Source: Adineta vaga
Lineage: Eukaryota; Rotifera
Direction: 5' to 3'
Length of the DNA stretch: 64,000 nt
Assembly: GCA_021613535.1 (NCBI GenBank)
Contig: CP075495.1
Coordinates: forward strand, 10,354,001 to 10,418,000
A program made the position numbers and the translations under genes. Below, piece after piece: positions 36,756 to 50,100 of the stretch (its first letter is position 1; each line of letters starts with the position of its first letter). The notes beneath the pieces are model-generated. The model was not told the DNA's origin. It did not search any database and was given only the letters and a program-made list of their open reading frames with translations.

Positions 36756-39700
36756 ATGTTATCCTCATCCAATTTACAAAAATTAGTTGGAACAAGTAAT
36801 TCTGTGAAATCTTTGTTTTGAACAATTAAAAAATTAACATTCAATTTTTCTACTTAGAATTAATTTCCGAAATGTTAAGATGTGATTCAGTTAAACAAAA
36901 AGATAAAGGTGACTGGAAAGTTCTTGTTATGGATCGGTTAGCAACAAGAATTATATCAGCATCTTGTAAAATGCATGATATTATGTCCGAAGGAATTACA
37001 AGTATAAGAAATTTTCTGTTTTGGAATTGAAATATTTCTTCTTGTTTCTTAAAGTTGTGGAAGATATTATGAAAAAACGTGAACCACTTGGAATGTTAGA
37101 AGCGGTCTATTTTATTCAACCGACTGAACAAGTAATGTAGATCTTTTTTTTTATTTTATTTTTATGAATTGTATTTAGTCAATTGCTGAACTTATGAATG
37201 ATTTCGATAAAGCTCATGCATTGATACCTAAATATAAAGCTGCACATGTATTCTTTACTGAAGGTATGTACTTGTTCAATGAATTGTTATTAATCAAGTG
37301 AAATATATATTGAAGAATCTATCTGCCAGTTTCTTTAGTATTTTAGCAATAAATTAATCATTCATATATGCTTTTACAACGAATGAATGATCTTTTAATC
37401 ATAGTCGACATTGATTCAATGTATGTCATATAGATATATAGATATATATATAGAAAGATTTGATTGATCGGCTGCTTTCATTTGATTATTTCTTGCATGA
37501 AAATGCATTAAAAAAATTGATTCAATTGAATGAATTAATTGAAATATCGATTAGAATTATAAAAGAAATTTTATTATAAAGAAGGACTTTACCTTTTATT
37601 TTTTTGTTTAATATTATTCTAGCATGTAATGCGGACTTATTTACGCGATTAACTCAATCAAAATGTGCAAAGTATATCAAAACATTACGTGAAGTTAACA
37701 TTGCATTCTTACCATATGAACGACAAGTAAAAGAAAAGCACTAATTTGCTTATTAATACATTTATTTTCAATAGGTATTTACACTTGATTCACCGGATAC
37801 ATTCTATATTGCATATAATGCATCATCAGCTTCACAACGTATTCAACATCTTGAAGCTATTGCCGAACAAATAGCAACGTTATGTGCAGCACTTGGTGAA
37901 TATCCTAATATTCGATATCGTGGGTATGTTATGAGTCATATCATCTATTTGATGTATGAATCATCTTGTTTTAATTGATAGAGAGAATGAAAAACTGGTT
38001 GATTTGGCTCAAGCTGTTCAACAAAAGTTAAATCAATATAAAGCGGATGATGCAACTATAGGCGAAGTAAAACAATTGAATAAAAAGAACGAAAGAACCT
38101 TTTCTTTTCTTTGAATAGGGAGCTGATAAGGCAAAATCAGTATTATTATTATTGGATCGTGGGTTTGATGCTGTATCACCATTACTTCATGAACTAACAT
38201 TCCAAGCAATGGCACATGATGTATTAAAGATTGAAAATGATGTTTTTGAGTATGAAACTCAGACACCTACAGGTGATCAACCAAATAGTACAGGACAAAA
38301 ACAAAAAGTGATCTTAGACGAGAATGATGAACTTTGGACAGAACTTCGTCATCAACATATTGCTGTTGTTACTCAGTTAGTTTTTCCGCTTTTTGTTGTT
38401 TTGTCATGAATTGATGTGTTCTTTCTTTTAAAGGAGTATCACAAAAAAGATTAAAGATTTTGCAATCCAAAATCGTGTTAAAGGTGATGAACGTGGAGAA
38501 CGTACAACAATGAAAGATCTTTCGTATGTATTTTGTCTTTCTCTAAGTTCTCAAAATTGATAATATCTTTTTATATTTGATATAAATAGAATAATGATTA
38601 AGAAAATGCCACAATATCAAAAAGAATTGAATGCATATGCACTTCATTTCATTATTGCTGAACAATGTATGAATGCATATAATCGAGAATCAGGAGAAAA
38701 ATTATGTTCAGTCGAACAGGTATGTAATATAATTAATATATGTTTTGAATGAGAAATACTTAATTGATAGTCCATTTGTTTGAAAATCGCAATAAGATTA
38801 GTTAAATCTAATACAGTAATGATCAAGTTTCTGTTATCGCCTAGAAACTAGAGAGAAATCAATTCTACGATCGAAAAATACAAGGAATATATTGATTTCA
38901 ATTAGAATAATATTTTTCTTCTTCTTTTCATCTTTCAGAGCTTAGCAATGGGTACTGATCAAGAAGGTGAACGAATCAAAGATCATATGCGTAATATTGT
39001 ACCATTATTACTCGATACATCCATTCCTATTGACGATAAAATACGTATTATAATGTTATATATTCTATATAAAAATGGTAAGTAGAATTAAATATGTAAA
39101 GAATAAAAAAAACACACATATGTATATATATACATGGAAATTTTCAGCTTATTGTTGTACATCACCTGAAACATACGGTATAGAGACTAGGATAACTGTT
39201 TTGCTAACTTTTGTTTGTTTTCTTGATTGATTCTAAACGAATTGACGGATTGAGAATGGAATTTAATTGTTTTCTAATATTTCACATCATGATTTTCAAA
39301 AACAATATTTTCATATTTTATTTTCCTTTATAGGTATTACGGAAGAAAATTTGGATAAATTGTTAAGTCATGCATTTATTCCAGTACATAAAAAAACATT
39401 AATTACAAATCTACAATATCTTAATTTACAGATTATTCAAGATCCAAGTCGGGTGTGTAATCAAATTTTTCTTTCGAAAAACAAACGAAACAAGGTTGAT
39501 CATTTATTTATATTTTAAGGCTGGACGTCGAAAAAACATTCCACCCGTAAGAAAAGAACGTTCAGAACCGACATATACAAATTCACGATGGACACCTTAT
39601 GTCAAAGATATTATGGAGGTAAACAATTTCGATATGTTTATTTGATTGATGTTTTTATTTCATATTGATTGTTAAGGATGTGATTGATGAGAAACTTGAC

Positions 39701-40112
39701 TCAAGACAGTTTCCATCAGTTAGTGGTCAAAGAAATCCAGCTTTGTCGTATTCTGCTCAAAGGTATGTATAGAACAGAGAGAGAGAGAGAAGTTTCTTAT
39801 TTTATTTTGTTTTAGTTCACGAACTTTTGGTGGTTGGATAAATGGTCGTAAAGTACCCGTTCATAGTGGTCCACGTTTAATCGTGTTTATACTCGGTGGT
39901 GTTGCTTACAATGAACTTCGTTGTGCATACGAAGTAACACAAAGTAATTTAAAGAAATGGGAAGTATTTATTGGTAAGTTGACAAGCTTGTCAAAATGAA
40001 TGAAATTTTGTTCATTTTCTTTTTGAATCTCTTAGGCAGTGATCATATATTAACTCCAAAGACTTTTCTTCGTGATCTTGAAATGAGATTACGAGATCCA
40101 AATGAACAGTAA
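36756..40112 (+). CDS. STXBP1: Munc18/UNC-18 syntaxin-binding protein (neuronal SM protein)
   Basis: Sixteen exons: 36756-36795, 36858-37001, 37055-37131, 37179-37263, 37623-37726, 37775-37923, 37982-38066, 38119-38375, 38434-38523, 38590-38719, 38939-39077, 39334-39452, 39520-39618, 39677-39762, 39816-39973 and 40036-40112; 612 aa, in frame throughout. It matches the Sec1/Munc18 fold along its whole length: [118 protein letters not shown] and [20 protein letters not shown]. It resembles Munc18-1/ROP/UNC-18 more than Munc18-3 or Vps45. The protein binds closed syntaxin and templates SNARE assembly for vesicle fusion. Exon 1 is only 40 nt; that start is the least certain part. Confidence 0.95.
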
Positions 40113-40600
40113 AGATATGCTTATCAAATTTCCAGGTGTTTTCTTTTCTCATTCCATATAAACGACACAAATGACAATTTTCTCTTTGATATTTATCCAT
40201 ATTATTGCTTTGTCAAATTATAATCCTTTAAGAATGCTTATTTTATTTCTATTTCTCATATATATATATCGAACTTTTCTTGTTTTTGCTTATTTGTATA
40301 TCTGTATAGTTGGTTCAGTACATATCATTGATCAAATACATATACATATATACAAACAAAATTCTTTCGTTTGTTTTGTGCAATGTTTCGAGAGCAAACC
40401 TTTGATATTGTCGAATGAGTATACTAAAATTTTCAGTTTTTAATTCGAGTGATTTAAAGAACAAGTTTTTGTTTATGTATATGTTTTTCAATATTTGTTT
40501 TATTAAACATCGTGATATCTTGTTTTCTTTATTTACACCCGACAAAGATAAATATAATCAATAGTTCATGAAAAAAAAAGATTATTCTTTCTCTTTCCAG
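40113..40600. other. Intergenic between Munc18 and mL66
   Basis: A 488-bp spacer with no coding frame. Overlapping hydrophobic open frames on both strands are T-rich noise. The spacer ends in a strong acceptor-like sequence (TTCTCTTTCCAG) immediately before the next ATG. Confidence 0.55.
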
Positions 40601-41350
40601 ATGTTGAAAGTTTTGTCACTTGTTAGATTGGTGAATCCAAATGTTTTAGCCTCATCAAAAAGATTATTTCATTTAACACAGACAGTGGGATTGAAGAAAA
40701 GTAAGACGAAACATATCATGTGGAATGACTAAACTTCTGATTCATAGATATATCGATAGTAATAGGACATGATTTTCATAAATAATAGAATCTTATCATC
40801 TTACAAAAGCATTCAACTTTCATTTCATTTTAGTTACGGAAAAAGTTGAAGGCAATGTGATAACAGTAAGTTTTACTGAAAATGATCTTGATTAATGATT
40901 GTTTTTTGTCTAGTACGAAGGAGAATATATTAATGATAATGAAAAGAATGTTTTAAAATTATCCGGACCTGAAGAAGTTTGTATTTGGTGTAAATTTGAT
41001 CGTCGATCGATTCATATTCAACATACAGTATGTGAAGAAACGACACAAAAGTTTTCAATTCTTTTTTTCTTATCTTTAAGGATGTTCTCGTTCTTCGACA
41101 ATATCTTCGAAAAGATGGTACAATTCTTCCTCCTGAAATAACTGGTCTATGTCCAAAACAGAATGATAAATTACATACATTAATTCGTCAAGCTCGAATG
41201 ACTGGTTTAATTTCATATCCAACTGTCGCTGTTACAAAACGTGAACCACTTCTTGTTGATCCAACATTAAGACCTGAATTTGAACAATATAATTCATATT
41301 GGGAGAAATATGAAGTGTTAAAAAAGAGAGATCACTATCTTGGACCATAA
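40601..41350 (+). CDS. MRPS18A: Mitochondrial ribosomal protein S18A / mL66
   Basis: Four exons: 40601-40700, 40834-40865, 40914-41027 and 41081-41350; 171 aa. The N terminus is a basic, hydroxylated mitochondrial presequence (MLKVLSLVRLVNPNVLASS). The S18 core follows with CIWCKFD, DVLVLRQYLRKDGTILP, EITGLCPKQNDKL and RQARMTGLISYP, ending in a Tyr/Glu/Lys tail. Among the three animal S18 paralogues the TILPPEITGLC block and tail fit S18A (mL66 of the large subunit) better than S18B or S18C, but paralogue choice is moderate. One Cys pair (CxxC) of the zinc site is retained. The ATG abuts a splice-acceptor-like TTTCCAG, suggesting a 5' UTR intron or a trans-splice site. Confidence 0.8.
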
Positions 41351-41465
41351 ATTTTGTTTAGATTTGTTTGTTTTCAAATAAAAGATAGGCTTATTTTCAA
41401 GATAAATGAAAAGATTCGTTATAATTTTGAAAATGAAATGAGTTTATTGTTTTTAGTATTCGAAA

Positions 41466-42435
41466 ATGCTTTCGACTTGGATTGATATATCAAATTTGAA
41501 AAAACCATTGAAATTCAATGAATTATCAATTGATTTTAATCCTGAGTTATATAATGCTAAACCATTAACGGATGATATACAGAAAAAGTTAGATGAAAGA
41601 TGGAATCAATTGTTAAATGAGACGAAACCAGGACGAATTCTATATAATGAATCCAAATTTCGTCTGCATTCAATTCAAACGAAAATAATTGATGAAAATG
41701 CTATGGAATTTGTACTTAATCTTGGTCTAACTGATTACAAATCATTTATTTGTACACAACAACAAAATTTACCTGATGATATACGTCAACATATAACTGA
41801 AGATCATCTATCACATCCTCTTGGTGTCGGTTGTCTTCTTATAACATCAGATGATTGCATTGTTTTGATTAAACGAAATTCGAATTGCGTTGATTCACCT
41901 AATCTATATGATTTACCTGGTGGTCATCCAGAACCAAAGTAAGAATGAAATATAATTCAAAAAAGACTTTATTATCTTACTCATTGTTTTAGAAATGCAA
42001 AATCCTATTCAAACGAAGATATTATTGAAGAAATTCGTTTATCAACAATGGCAGAATGTGTTGATGAAACAAATGTAGATCGAAATACACTTCTCGTTGA
42101 TTCATTCTTTTTTATTCTAATTATTACACGGAATTTAAATCAACATGGTCGACCTGCTATAGAATCTTGTCTTAGGTATAACTGAAATTCTTTGAAAAAT
42201 AATAAAAATGATTAAACATCTCATACGATTATTTTAATTTAGAACATCAATGTCATCGAATGAATTACAACAACGTTATAATCTTCAAACACATATTGAA
42301 GCATTTGAATCGACTGAATTAAAATTTTGGCCTTTAGATAAAATTTCTGATCTTTTAAATTCTTCTCAAACATTAATTTCAATTACACCAGCTTGTCATG
42401 CAACTTTAACAGCCTATTCACGTTTATTGTTTTAG
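41466..42435 (+). CDS. NUDT22: NUDT22-type Nudix hydrolase
   Basis: Three exons: 41466-41938, 41993-42175 and 42243-42435; 282 aa. The distinctive NUDT22 blocks are present: SKFRLHSIQTK, LNLGLTDYKSF, HPLGVGCLLITSDD, LYDLPGGHPEP, then a Nudix-helix remnant (MAECVDET), TRNLNQHGRP and a C-terminal FWPLDKISDL helix. Human NUDT22 hydrolyses UDP-glucose and UDP-galactose to UMP plus sugar phosphate. As in that family, the classical Nudix box is divergent with a spacer after GGHPEP. The gene lies 115 bases after mL66 and its TAG stop at 42433-42435 is directly followed by the ATG of cyclin H. An acceptor-like AG sits about 12 bases before its own ATG. Confidence 0.9.
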
Positions 42436-43778
42436 ATGTATCATTTAAGTACACAATATCACGAATGGTTATTTACAGTTGAACAATTAAAAGAATTACG
42501 TATGAAAAGTAATTCGGAATATGTTCAAACACATGTATGTTACATAGATTTTAATTGAAGCCGTTTTATTTCATCAATAAAATAGACTGCACAAGATTGT
42601 TTGACAGTCGATGAAGAAGCTATGGTTTTACGTTATTATGAAATACAATTGAAAGATTTTTGTGAGAAATTCAAACCATCCATGACAAAAATATCAATCG
42701 TATGTTGTTGTTATGCTCAATTAAAATCTATTTGTTTCTCTCTTTTCAAGGCTGTTGCTATGCAATATTTCAAACGATTTTATCTAAATAATTCAGTGAT
42801 GGATTATCATCCAAGAGATATTTAGTAAAAAGAAAAAAACGAATTGTTATTTTTGTTTTTTGATAAAATTCTTTTTCTTATGTTTAGTTTAATTTGTGTA
42901 TATTTAACTAGTAAAACAGAAGAATTAAGAATATCAATGCGAGATTTTCTTGCGAATATCAAAGATAGTACAAATCTTGATCATACAGCTGATATTCTTT
43001 TATCATATGAATTATTATTAATTGAAAAAATTCATTTTCAACTTGTTATCCATACTGCACATAGACCATTCGAAGGTTTGATTATTGATTTGAAGGTAAG
43101 AATAAGAAAAAAAACAAAAACATTTATCATTTATTTATTTGTTATGCATCTAGACTCATTACTTACGTGATAATGTGAATGATGCCGAACGACTACGTGT
43201 AACTGGTTATGAATTTCTTGATAAAACTTTATTAACTGATGTTTATTTTCTATTTCCACCCTCACAAGTAAAATATCTTCATATTCTTTCGAGAAAGAGA
43301 GAGAAAAAAACATACATGTATTTTTTGCTTTCATTTGTACTTAGATTGCACTTACAGCATTAGTATTTGCTTCTGTAAAAGCAGGAGTCAATATTGATGA
43401 ATATATTCTTAAACATATTTATGGTTCATTAGAATCAGATCAAATGCAGAAAATTAAAGAAACAATTCGATGTAAATATTCTTTTGTTCCATTTTGAATT
43501 ATTAGCTCAATCATATATTTCTTTCTTTCTTTCTTCAGTAATTGCAAGTGTTGTTAATGCACCAACAAAATTTAAGAAAAGTGAGGTGAAACAAATGGTC
43601 GACAAATTAGAGAAATGTTATAACACTAATAATGATCCACGTACAGATGAATATAAAAAGAAACGTTTAGAACAATTTCAAGCAGTCACTGATTATGAAG
43701 CAAGACATTTGGTAAATATTTTTCGAGATTTTTCATTATGGATTATATGTATATTTTTGTTTTTTCTTTTAGCCATAA
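42436..43778 (+). CDS. CCNH: Cyclin H (CDK-activating kinase / TFIIH subunit)
   Basis: Eight exons: 42436-42534, 42586-42699, 42751-42824, 42888-43095, 43154-43267, 43345-43471, 43539-43711 and 43773-43778; 304 aa. It begins [18 protein letters not shown], the cyclin H N-terminal helix. The cyclin boxes carry [85 protein letters not shown] and a C-terminal [11 protein letters not shown] helix, all aligned with human cyclin H. It partners CDK7 and MAT1 in CAK and TFIIH. The acidic tail of the human protein is shortened. The ATG starts at the base after the NUDT22 stop, within a TTTATTGTTTTAG/ATG context that itself looks like a 3' splice site. Confidence 0.93.
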
Positions 43779-44140
43779 TGTTATCTATTATTGTCGAGCA
43801 TCTGTTATATAAAAGTATTCTTTTATCTTTGAAATCTGAAGAAAGGAAATAAATCATCGAAATTAAAACATACAAATATTTCTTTCTTTTTTAACGATAT
43901 AAATAAAATGACGAAAACAAATATTTCGTTGTCAAGAAATAAAATATTCTTGTTTAAAAAGAAAAGCAAGCAAGCAAGCAAACAAACAAACAAACAAGCA
44001 AACATTCATATGAGCAGATAAAGCAACAAAAAGAAAGAAAGTGTGATTTATTTTCACTTGCATAAATAAGCAATAATATTAACATGGAAATTGCATCACA
44101 TATTAATACAATAATTGCTGACGAAAGAAAAAAGAGTTAT
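43779..44140. other. Intergenic, convergent 3' flanks
   Basis: It contains no gene. A tetranucleotide (GCAA/ACAA) repeat spans 43965-44003. Both flanking genes end here. Confidence 0.6.
43965..44003. repeat. (GCAA/ACAA)n tetranucleotide repeat
   Basis: Four or five GCAA units followed by four or five ACAA units, then a return to GCAA. Confidence 0.9.
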
Positions 44141-47100
44141 CTATGCATGATAATTGTCCGTTGATGGTTCAGCAACAATATGTTGTAATTCATCATGAAT
44201 AGAAGAGATTAAATTTTTTGTATTGACAACACTTTGTTTAGCAATTATGTATTCATCACGAAAATCATTTCGTTTAGAAGGATCATTTGTTAGATCGGAT
44301 GGATTTAATTGAAAAAGATGTTGATTAGGTCCTTCTCCATGTGTCCATGTATTTTGTATTGGCACTCGAGAATCATCTCGTGTTTTAGGTATTGTATCAA
44401 CATAAACTTCATTTTCATGAAATTTATGATGTCGTTGGCCACGTTGAGGAATAGAAACTTGAGAATTCGGTATACCGTAGACATCAGGTGAATCCATAGC
44501 TCGATTTATTGATACGGAGTCATCATAAAATAATGGCGGATTTGAACGATGAGATGATTGAGGATAACGTTGTCTAATATTAACATCATCGGACGCGTAT
44601 TTTGGTTTTAATTCAACAGGTGTATAGCGTTCAATATCATGGGCACGATCACCTGCTTCATATGGATTGTAATGAAGACGTAGAAGTGTTGGATTAGGAC
44701 GCTCTGATACTTGTGGTATGATAGGCATATGATGTGATTGATGATTATCATTGATAATAGGTGGATTTCTAGAATCATACATGGTAGAATGAACACGACG
44801 CTGTTGACGACGTCGCTTTCGTCGTTCATTAGTTGAATCAGGATTATATGTTTGATTTGGCTCAACTTTATCTAAAACCTCATCCAATAAACGATGTAAT
44901 TGGTTTCTTCCGGCTTCGATTTCCGATGCTTGAGCTATGCGACGTACTATGATAGGTGGATCACGCATAGACATATCATTTCTTGGTCGAATGTAGGCAT
45001 TAGAAGGATCATTTTCGAATGGTCGTGTTTCGGATTGATGTGCAGTAGAATGATTTGTAACTAAAGTACAAATTAATTATATTCGATCACATGAATTATT
45101 CTTCTTCTGTACTTACTAGGCGGTATTATTCTATTCGATAATGACGAATGATGAAGTCGATCAAGATCTGTCAATGGATCAGCATAACGTTGCTAAAGAG
45201 AAGGTATAAATTCTCTTTTACTATTCATCAAATAAAAATTTTCAAAATTTACTTCAAATTTTTCCTGTAAACGAAGTTTGTTTCGCCAACGATCAACATC
45301 ATTTTGATGACGTATTTCTTGCATAGGTATCTCAATTGATACAGGCTGTTGCAATGGATTATTCGACGTTTTCTGTAATTCTATCGGTGGTAAACGATGT
45401 GGCGGTACACTATTTCCGATGAGAAGATCATTTTGTGGTAATAGATGAATATTATTTGTAGGCGTTGGTTGTTCTTTTCTTGTTTCAAGGGGAATACTTT
45501 GATAATCCTATTGAAAAAGCACAATTAGTCACTTCTCTTTAGTTATGTAAAGAACTTACTTGTGTGCGGCCCGGTGCTCGTGGAGCATTATAAACAGTCT
45601 AAAAAGAAGAACGACATTGCTGTATGAGAATGGAATTAATTTCGTGTATATACTTGAACATTGTTTTGATCATATGTTCGTGGTCGACACTTCAAATAAA
45701 GACAACAACCTAAACCGATGAGCAATAAAGCAAAAACAATTGGTCCAAGAACAGCACCGATAATCCATAGTTTACGATCAGTCGATGAAGGTGACGTTGA
45801 ACTTCCATCACCAGTGTCACGTACAAAGTCACCATCAATATCATAACCAAGTAAAAAAGGTATCTGTTCTGATGGCACTCTCGCAGTAGCAACTCGGACT
45901 TGACTAGCTGTTAACTGTGTTCTATTACATGAATCACTTGCAGTATAATTAACCATATATAATTGTGGATTAGCGGTAAGACTCGAAATCTAAGATATTA
46001 TTAACAATATAAATTATATATTTAAACGGAAAGATCGATTTTCCATTTACTCACTAAAGTTACATTTCCAATAATGATAACAGTGTAGTCAAGACATGCT
46101 TGACGCTTACGTCGAGATGAAAGTGAACATTGTGAATCAGATTGATTATTTAAACATTGAAAACCGACTCTAATAACATTACTTAAACCCTGAATAAGAT
46201 TATTTACATAAGAACTATTCGTTGAATCAAACTTTTGTGTACGAAAAACTTTGAACACTGAAATATAACAGATAGTATTTACATAGATATGCCTATGAAT
46301 ATATTATTTAAAAACAAACCTGTTGAAATAATATACAACTGAATACTCGTACTTGTTGTTGTTGTTGTTAATGGGACAGTTATACTTGTCATATTGATGC
46401 TACTAATACTGGTAAATATAGACGCAACTGTTTGAGATATTGATGCTGTTGTAATAACAGTTGAACTAGTTGTGTTTGAGAGAGTTGTTGATTGAGTAGT
46501 GATAGTAGTAATTGTTGTCGATAGACTACTTCTAATGATAGAACTCAATGAACTGATTATTGTAGAAGCAGTTGATACAACAGTGGTTGGTTGTGAAGAG
46601 ACTGTCGTTGTTATTGTCGGATTCGAAGATTGGATAGAAGTGGTTGTTTGATCATTGTTACCTATGAATAAAAGTAATAATAATCAGATCATGATTAGTT
46701 CCAAAAAATAGATTCATTTTTGTTTGTATATCTTACTCATTTGTGACGAAAAGGAAGAGACACTTGTAGCTATTGTTTGTGTATTCGTACTTGATATACT
46801 GGTCGAAGTGAGTGGTATGCTAGAAGATCCAATTTGAGTCGATGTTATTGTAATTGAAGAACTTTGAAGAGTCGATGTATCACTGTGAATTGATGTGGAT
46901 GGTACAGATGAACTAGGAGTTAATGTAGTAGCGGAACTCATTAATGATGATATAGTACTACTGAAAATACTGGGCGTTGCTGCCATCGTTGTACTACCTT
47001 CTCCAGTTATAGTTGTCATAGAAAACTAGTAGCTGTCGATCCAGTTTGTGTTGATAGGAAACTTGAAGTACCGTCAGTTCTAGGGCTTGTTAATGTCGAA

Positions 47101-50100
47101 ATAATCGATGTTGAACTAAAACTAGTTGTAGTAATTGTTTGTGTAGATCGTTCGCTACTGCTCGTAACAGAGGATGTAAAGGTAATCGTCTGTGCAGTTG
47201 CTGTTGATGTGCCCGTCAATTGACTAGTATCTGTATGTAGTGATGACAAAATATTAGTACTTGTTTGGTGTGACACATCTGTGTACAAAGATGATGTCAC
47301 TCTTGTCACACTAATAGTATTTGATGTTGAACTACTAGCGGTTTGACTTGTAATAGTATAAGGTGATGAAATCGATGTATCCGTTGTAAGCAATATTGAT
47401 GAGCTAGTTGCTGTAAGAAGAGAGGTAGAAACTGTATTGGCACCAGTCAAAAGTGTACTAGTAATTGTTTGACTAGTATATGTTTGTGGTGATGAAGATA
47501 AAGCACTATTTGTCGACATTCCCGAAGTAGCTGCATAAACTGTCGATGAGCTACCTAGTGTTTGACTTGTATCGGTATGCAATGAAGAAGAGGGCATGAA
47601 TGTGCTTGTTACATATGATGTATCTGTATGTAGAGAAGTACCACTGGAGAATGTTGCAGGTGAAGCTGATATAACAGTTGCAGTATTTACGGTTGCACTA
47701 CTAAGAGTTCGACTGGTATCTGTATGTAAGGATGAAGAAAATACACTAGTTATCATAGTACTGTGAACAGTCTGACTTGTGTCGGTATGCACTAACGTTG
47801 AACTTGTTACTGTTAAGAGAGAAGCAGAGGTTACAGTAACCGTAGACGAAGGTGTACTAATAAGTGTTTGACTTGTATCGGTATGCACTAACGTTGAACT
47901 TGTTACTGTTAAGAGAGAAACAGAGGTTGCAGTAGCCGTAGACGAAGGTGTACTAATAAGTGTTTGACTTGTATCGGTATGCACTAACGTTGAACTTGTT
48001 ACTGTTAAGAGAGAAACAGAGGTTACAGTAACCGTAGATAAAGGTGTACTAATAAGTGTTTGGCTTGTATCGGTATGCAACAATGATGAACTTGTTACTG
48101 TTAAGAGAGAAGCAGAGGTTACAGTAACCGTAGACGAAGGTGTACTAATAAGTGTTTGACTTGTATCTATATGTGCTGTTGTAGATATTCTACTAGTCAG
48201 TGTTTGTGATGTATCAGTGTGGGTTAGTGATGAACTTGTGACCGATAAAATAGAAACGGATGGTGTGGTAACTGTATGTATACTCGAACTTGTCATAGGC
48301 CGACTTGATTCAGTATGCAATGGTGATGGTGTAGTAATAAAAGTGCTAGTATCTCGCGACAGGTCAGTGTAAAGAGACGATAGACTTGTGTGTGTTACCG
48401 ATGACGTTTGCATTGCAGTAATAGTGGTTCCTATTGTGCTCTGAATAGTTGCACTTGTCACTGTCGATAATACGGATGATGATGCAATGCCAGTATATGC
48501 TGTAGATAATGTGCTTGGTTGAACGGATGATTCACCAGTGATTTTCATTGATGCAGCTATATCGTCACAGTATTTGTTGTTACACTCGTAGTTACCTGGT
48601 ACGTATTCATAGACGTTGGTGAGGCTGTACTCATGCTCGTCTCTTGTGATAATCCAAAATGGAAAGACGATTGACTAGTCAAAACAACAGTTGAGGATTG
48701 TGCAACAGTCATGGTGTTTGATGTAGTCACACCGACAACTTGAGTTGTGTCAGTACGTGCAGAAGATATTGATGTAGGGCTAACTGTTGTCCTTTCTGTA
48801 TCTGTTTGCAATAAAGATTGAGTTGTTGTCGATGACGATGATGATGTTGTTACGATGGCAACAGTACTACTTATGTAATAGTCGGTATTTGAATTGTACT
48901 ACTGTATGAAGAAGTGATAGACAACACAGTCGATGTGCTGGTTTGTACTATACTGCTAGGTGATGAAGATTGAATTGTCGATACTGAAATGGGAACGGAT
49001 TCTGCAGTAACAGTATTTGTTATTACGTTGATAGTTGTCTGAGTAGTATTGTTGTATGTAGTTGAAGATAATGTGCCGATATCTAATGTTTGTAAGATGC
49101 TTGTGTATGCAGATGGTGTTGATGATGATGATGACTGAGTTAATAGACTAGTAGTTGCAGTTGTTGAACTAGTTGCCTGCGTTGAATTTGATTGGAACAA
49201 AGTAGATGCACCAACGTCTGATGAAACACTTGAGATCATAGATGAATTTGGTGATATCGAAGTATTATCTGCAGAAATTACACTGCTATTGATGGTAGTT
49301 GTTGTAAGTTGTGGATTATTTGTTGAGGAACTCATAACTGATGGAGATAATGTGGCATTTTGGATAGTACTTGGATATGTTGAAGATTGGTTCGATTCAC
49401 TAAGAGAGACATCTCGGATTTGAACAGTAGTTATAATTGATTGGTTTATAGTTGAATCTTGGAAAGTTGAAGTTGCAATAGTGTTATTTTGCATTGATGT
49501 TAACATTAAGTTAGTTATATTTAACGGAGTTGCTTGCGTACTGATTATTTCAGAACTAACATGGTAACTATTGGTAGATGAATTGTCGATAGCATTTAAG
49601 CCTGATTCTGTTGACAACTTAGTTTCACTTGTATATAGTGTTGTACCTTCATTTGATAATGTTGGATCTCCATCTAAATAGAAAACAGTGGATAAATAAA
49701 AAATAAACACATTGAGTAGATATGATATCCACAGAAATTGCAATGAACCATATATTCTTGTCAAATGCAGCACAATAAGTCATTTGTTTCATAGCAGAAG
49801 AAGATAAGCATAGCAGAACAAAGCAAAAGCATCACATATATAGATATAGTTCTGTTTGAAATTCGTTATTGATATTATAAATGAAGAAAATAAATGGTTA
49901 ATTTCTATATCAATTGATATAACCTATATGGATCAAGAAGACACAACAAATTCGCATATGTATATAAGTTAGCATCGAAGAAAAAGAAAAAAATAAGACA
50001 AAACTAAGAATGAAAAACACTTCTAGCGAAGAACTTTTCTTTTAACTTTCTTACCAGCTCTTTTTACTATATTCGAAGAATAGAAATGGACAAATATAAT

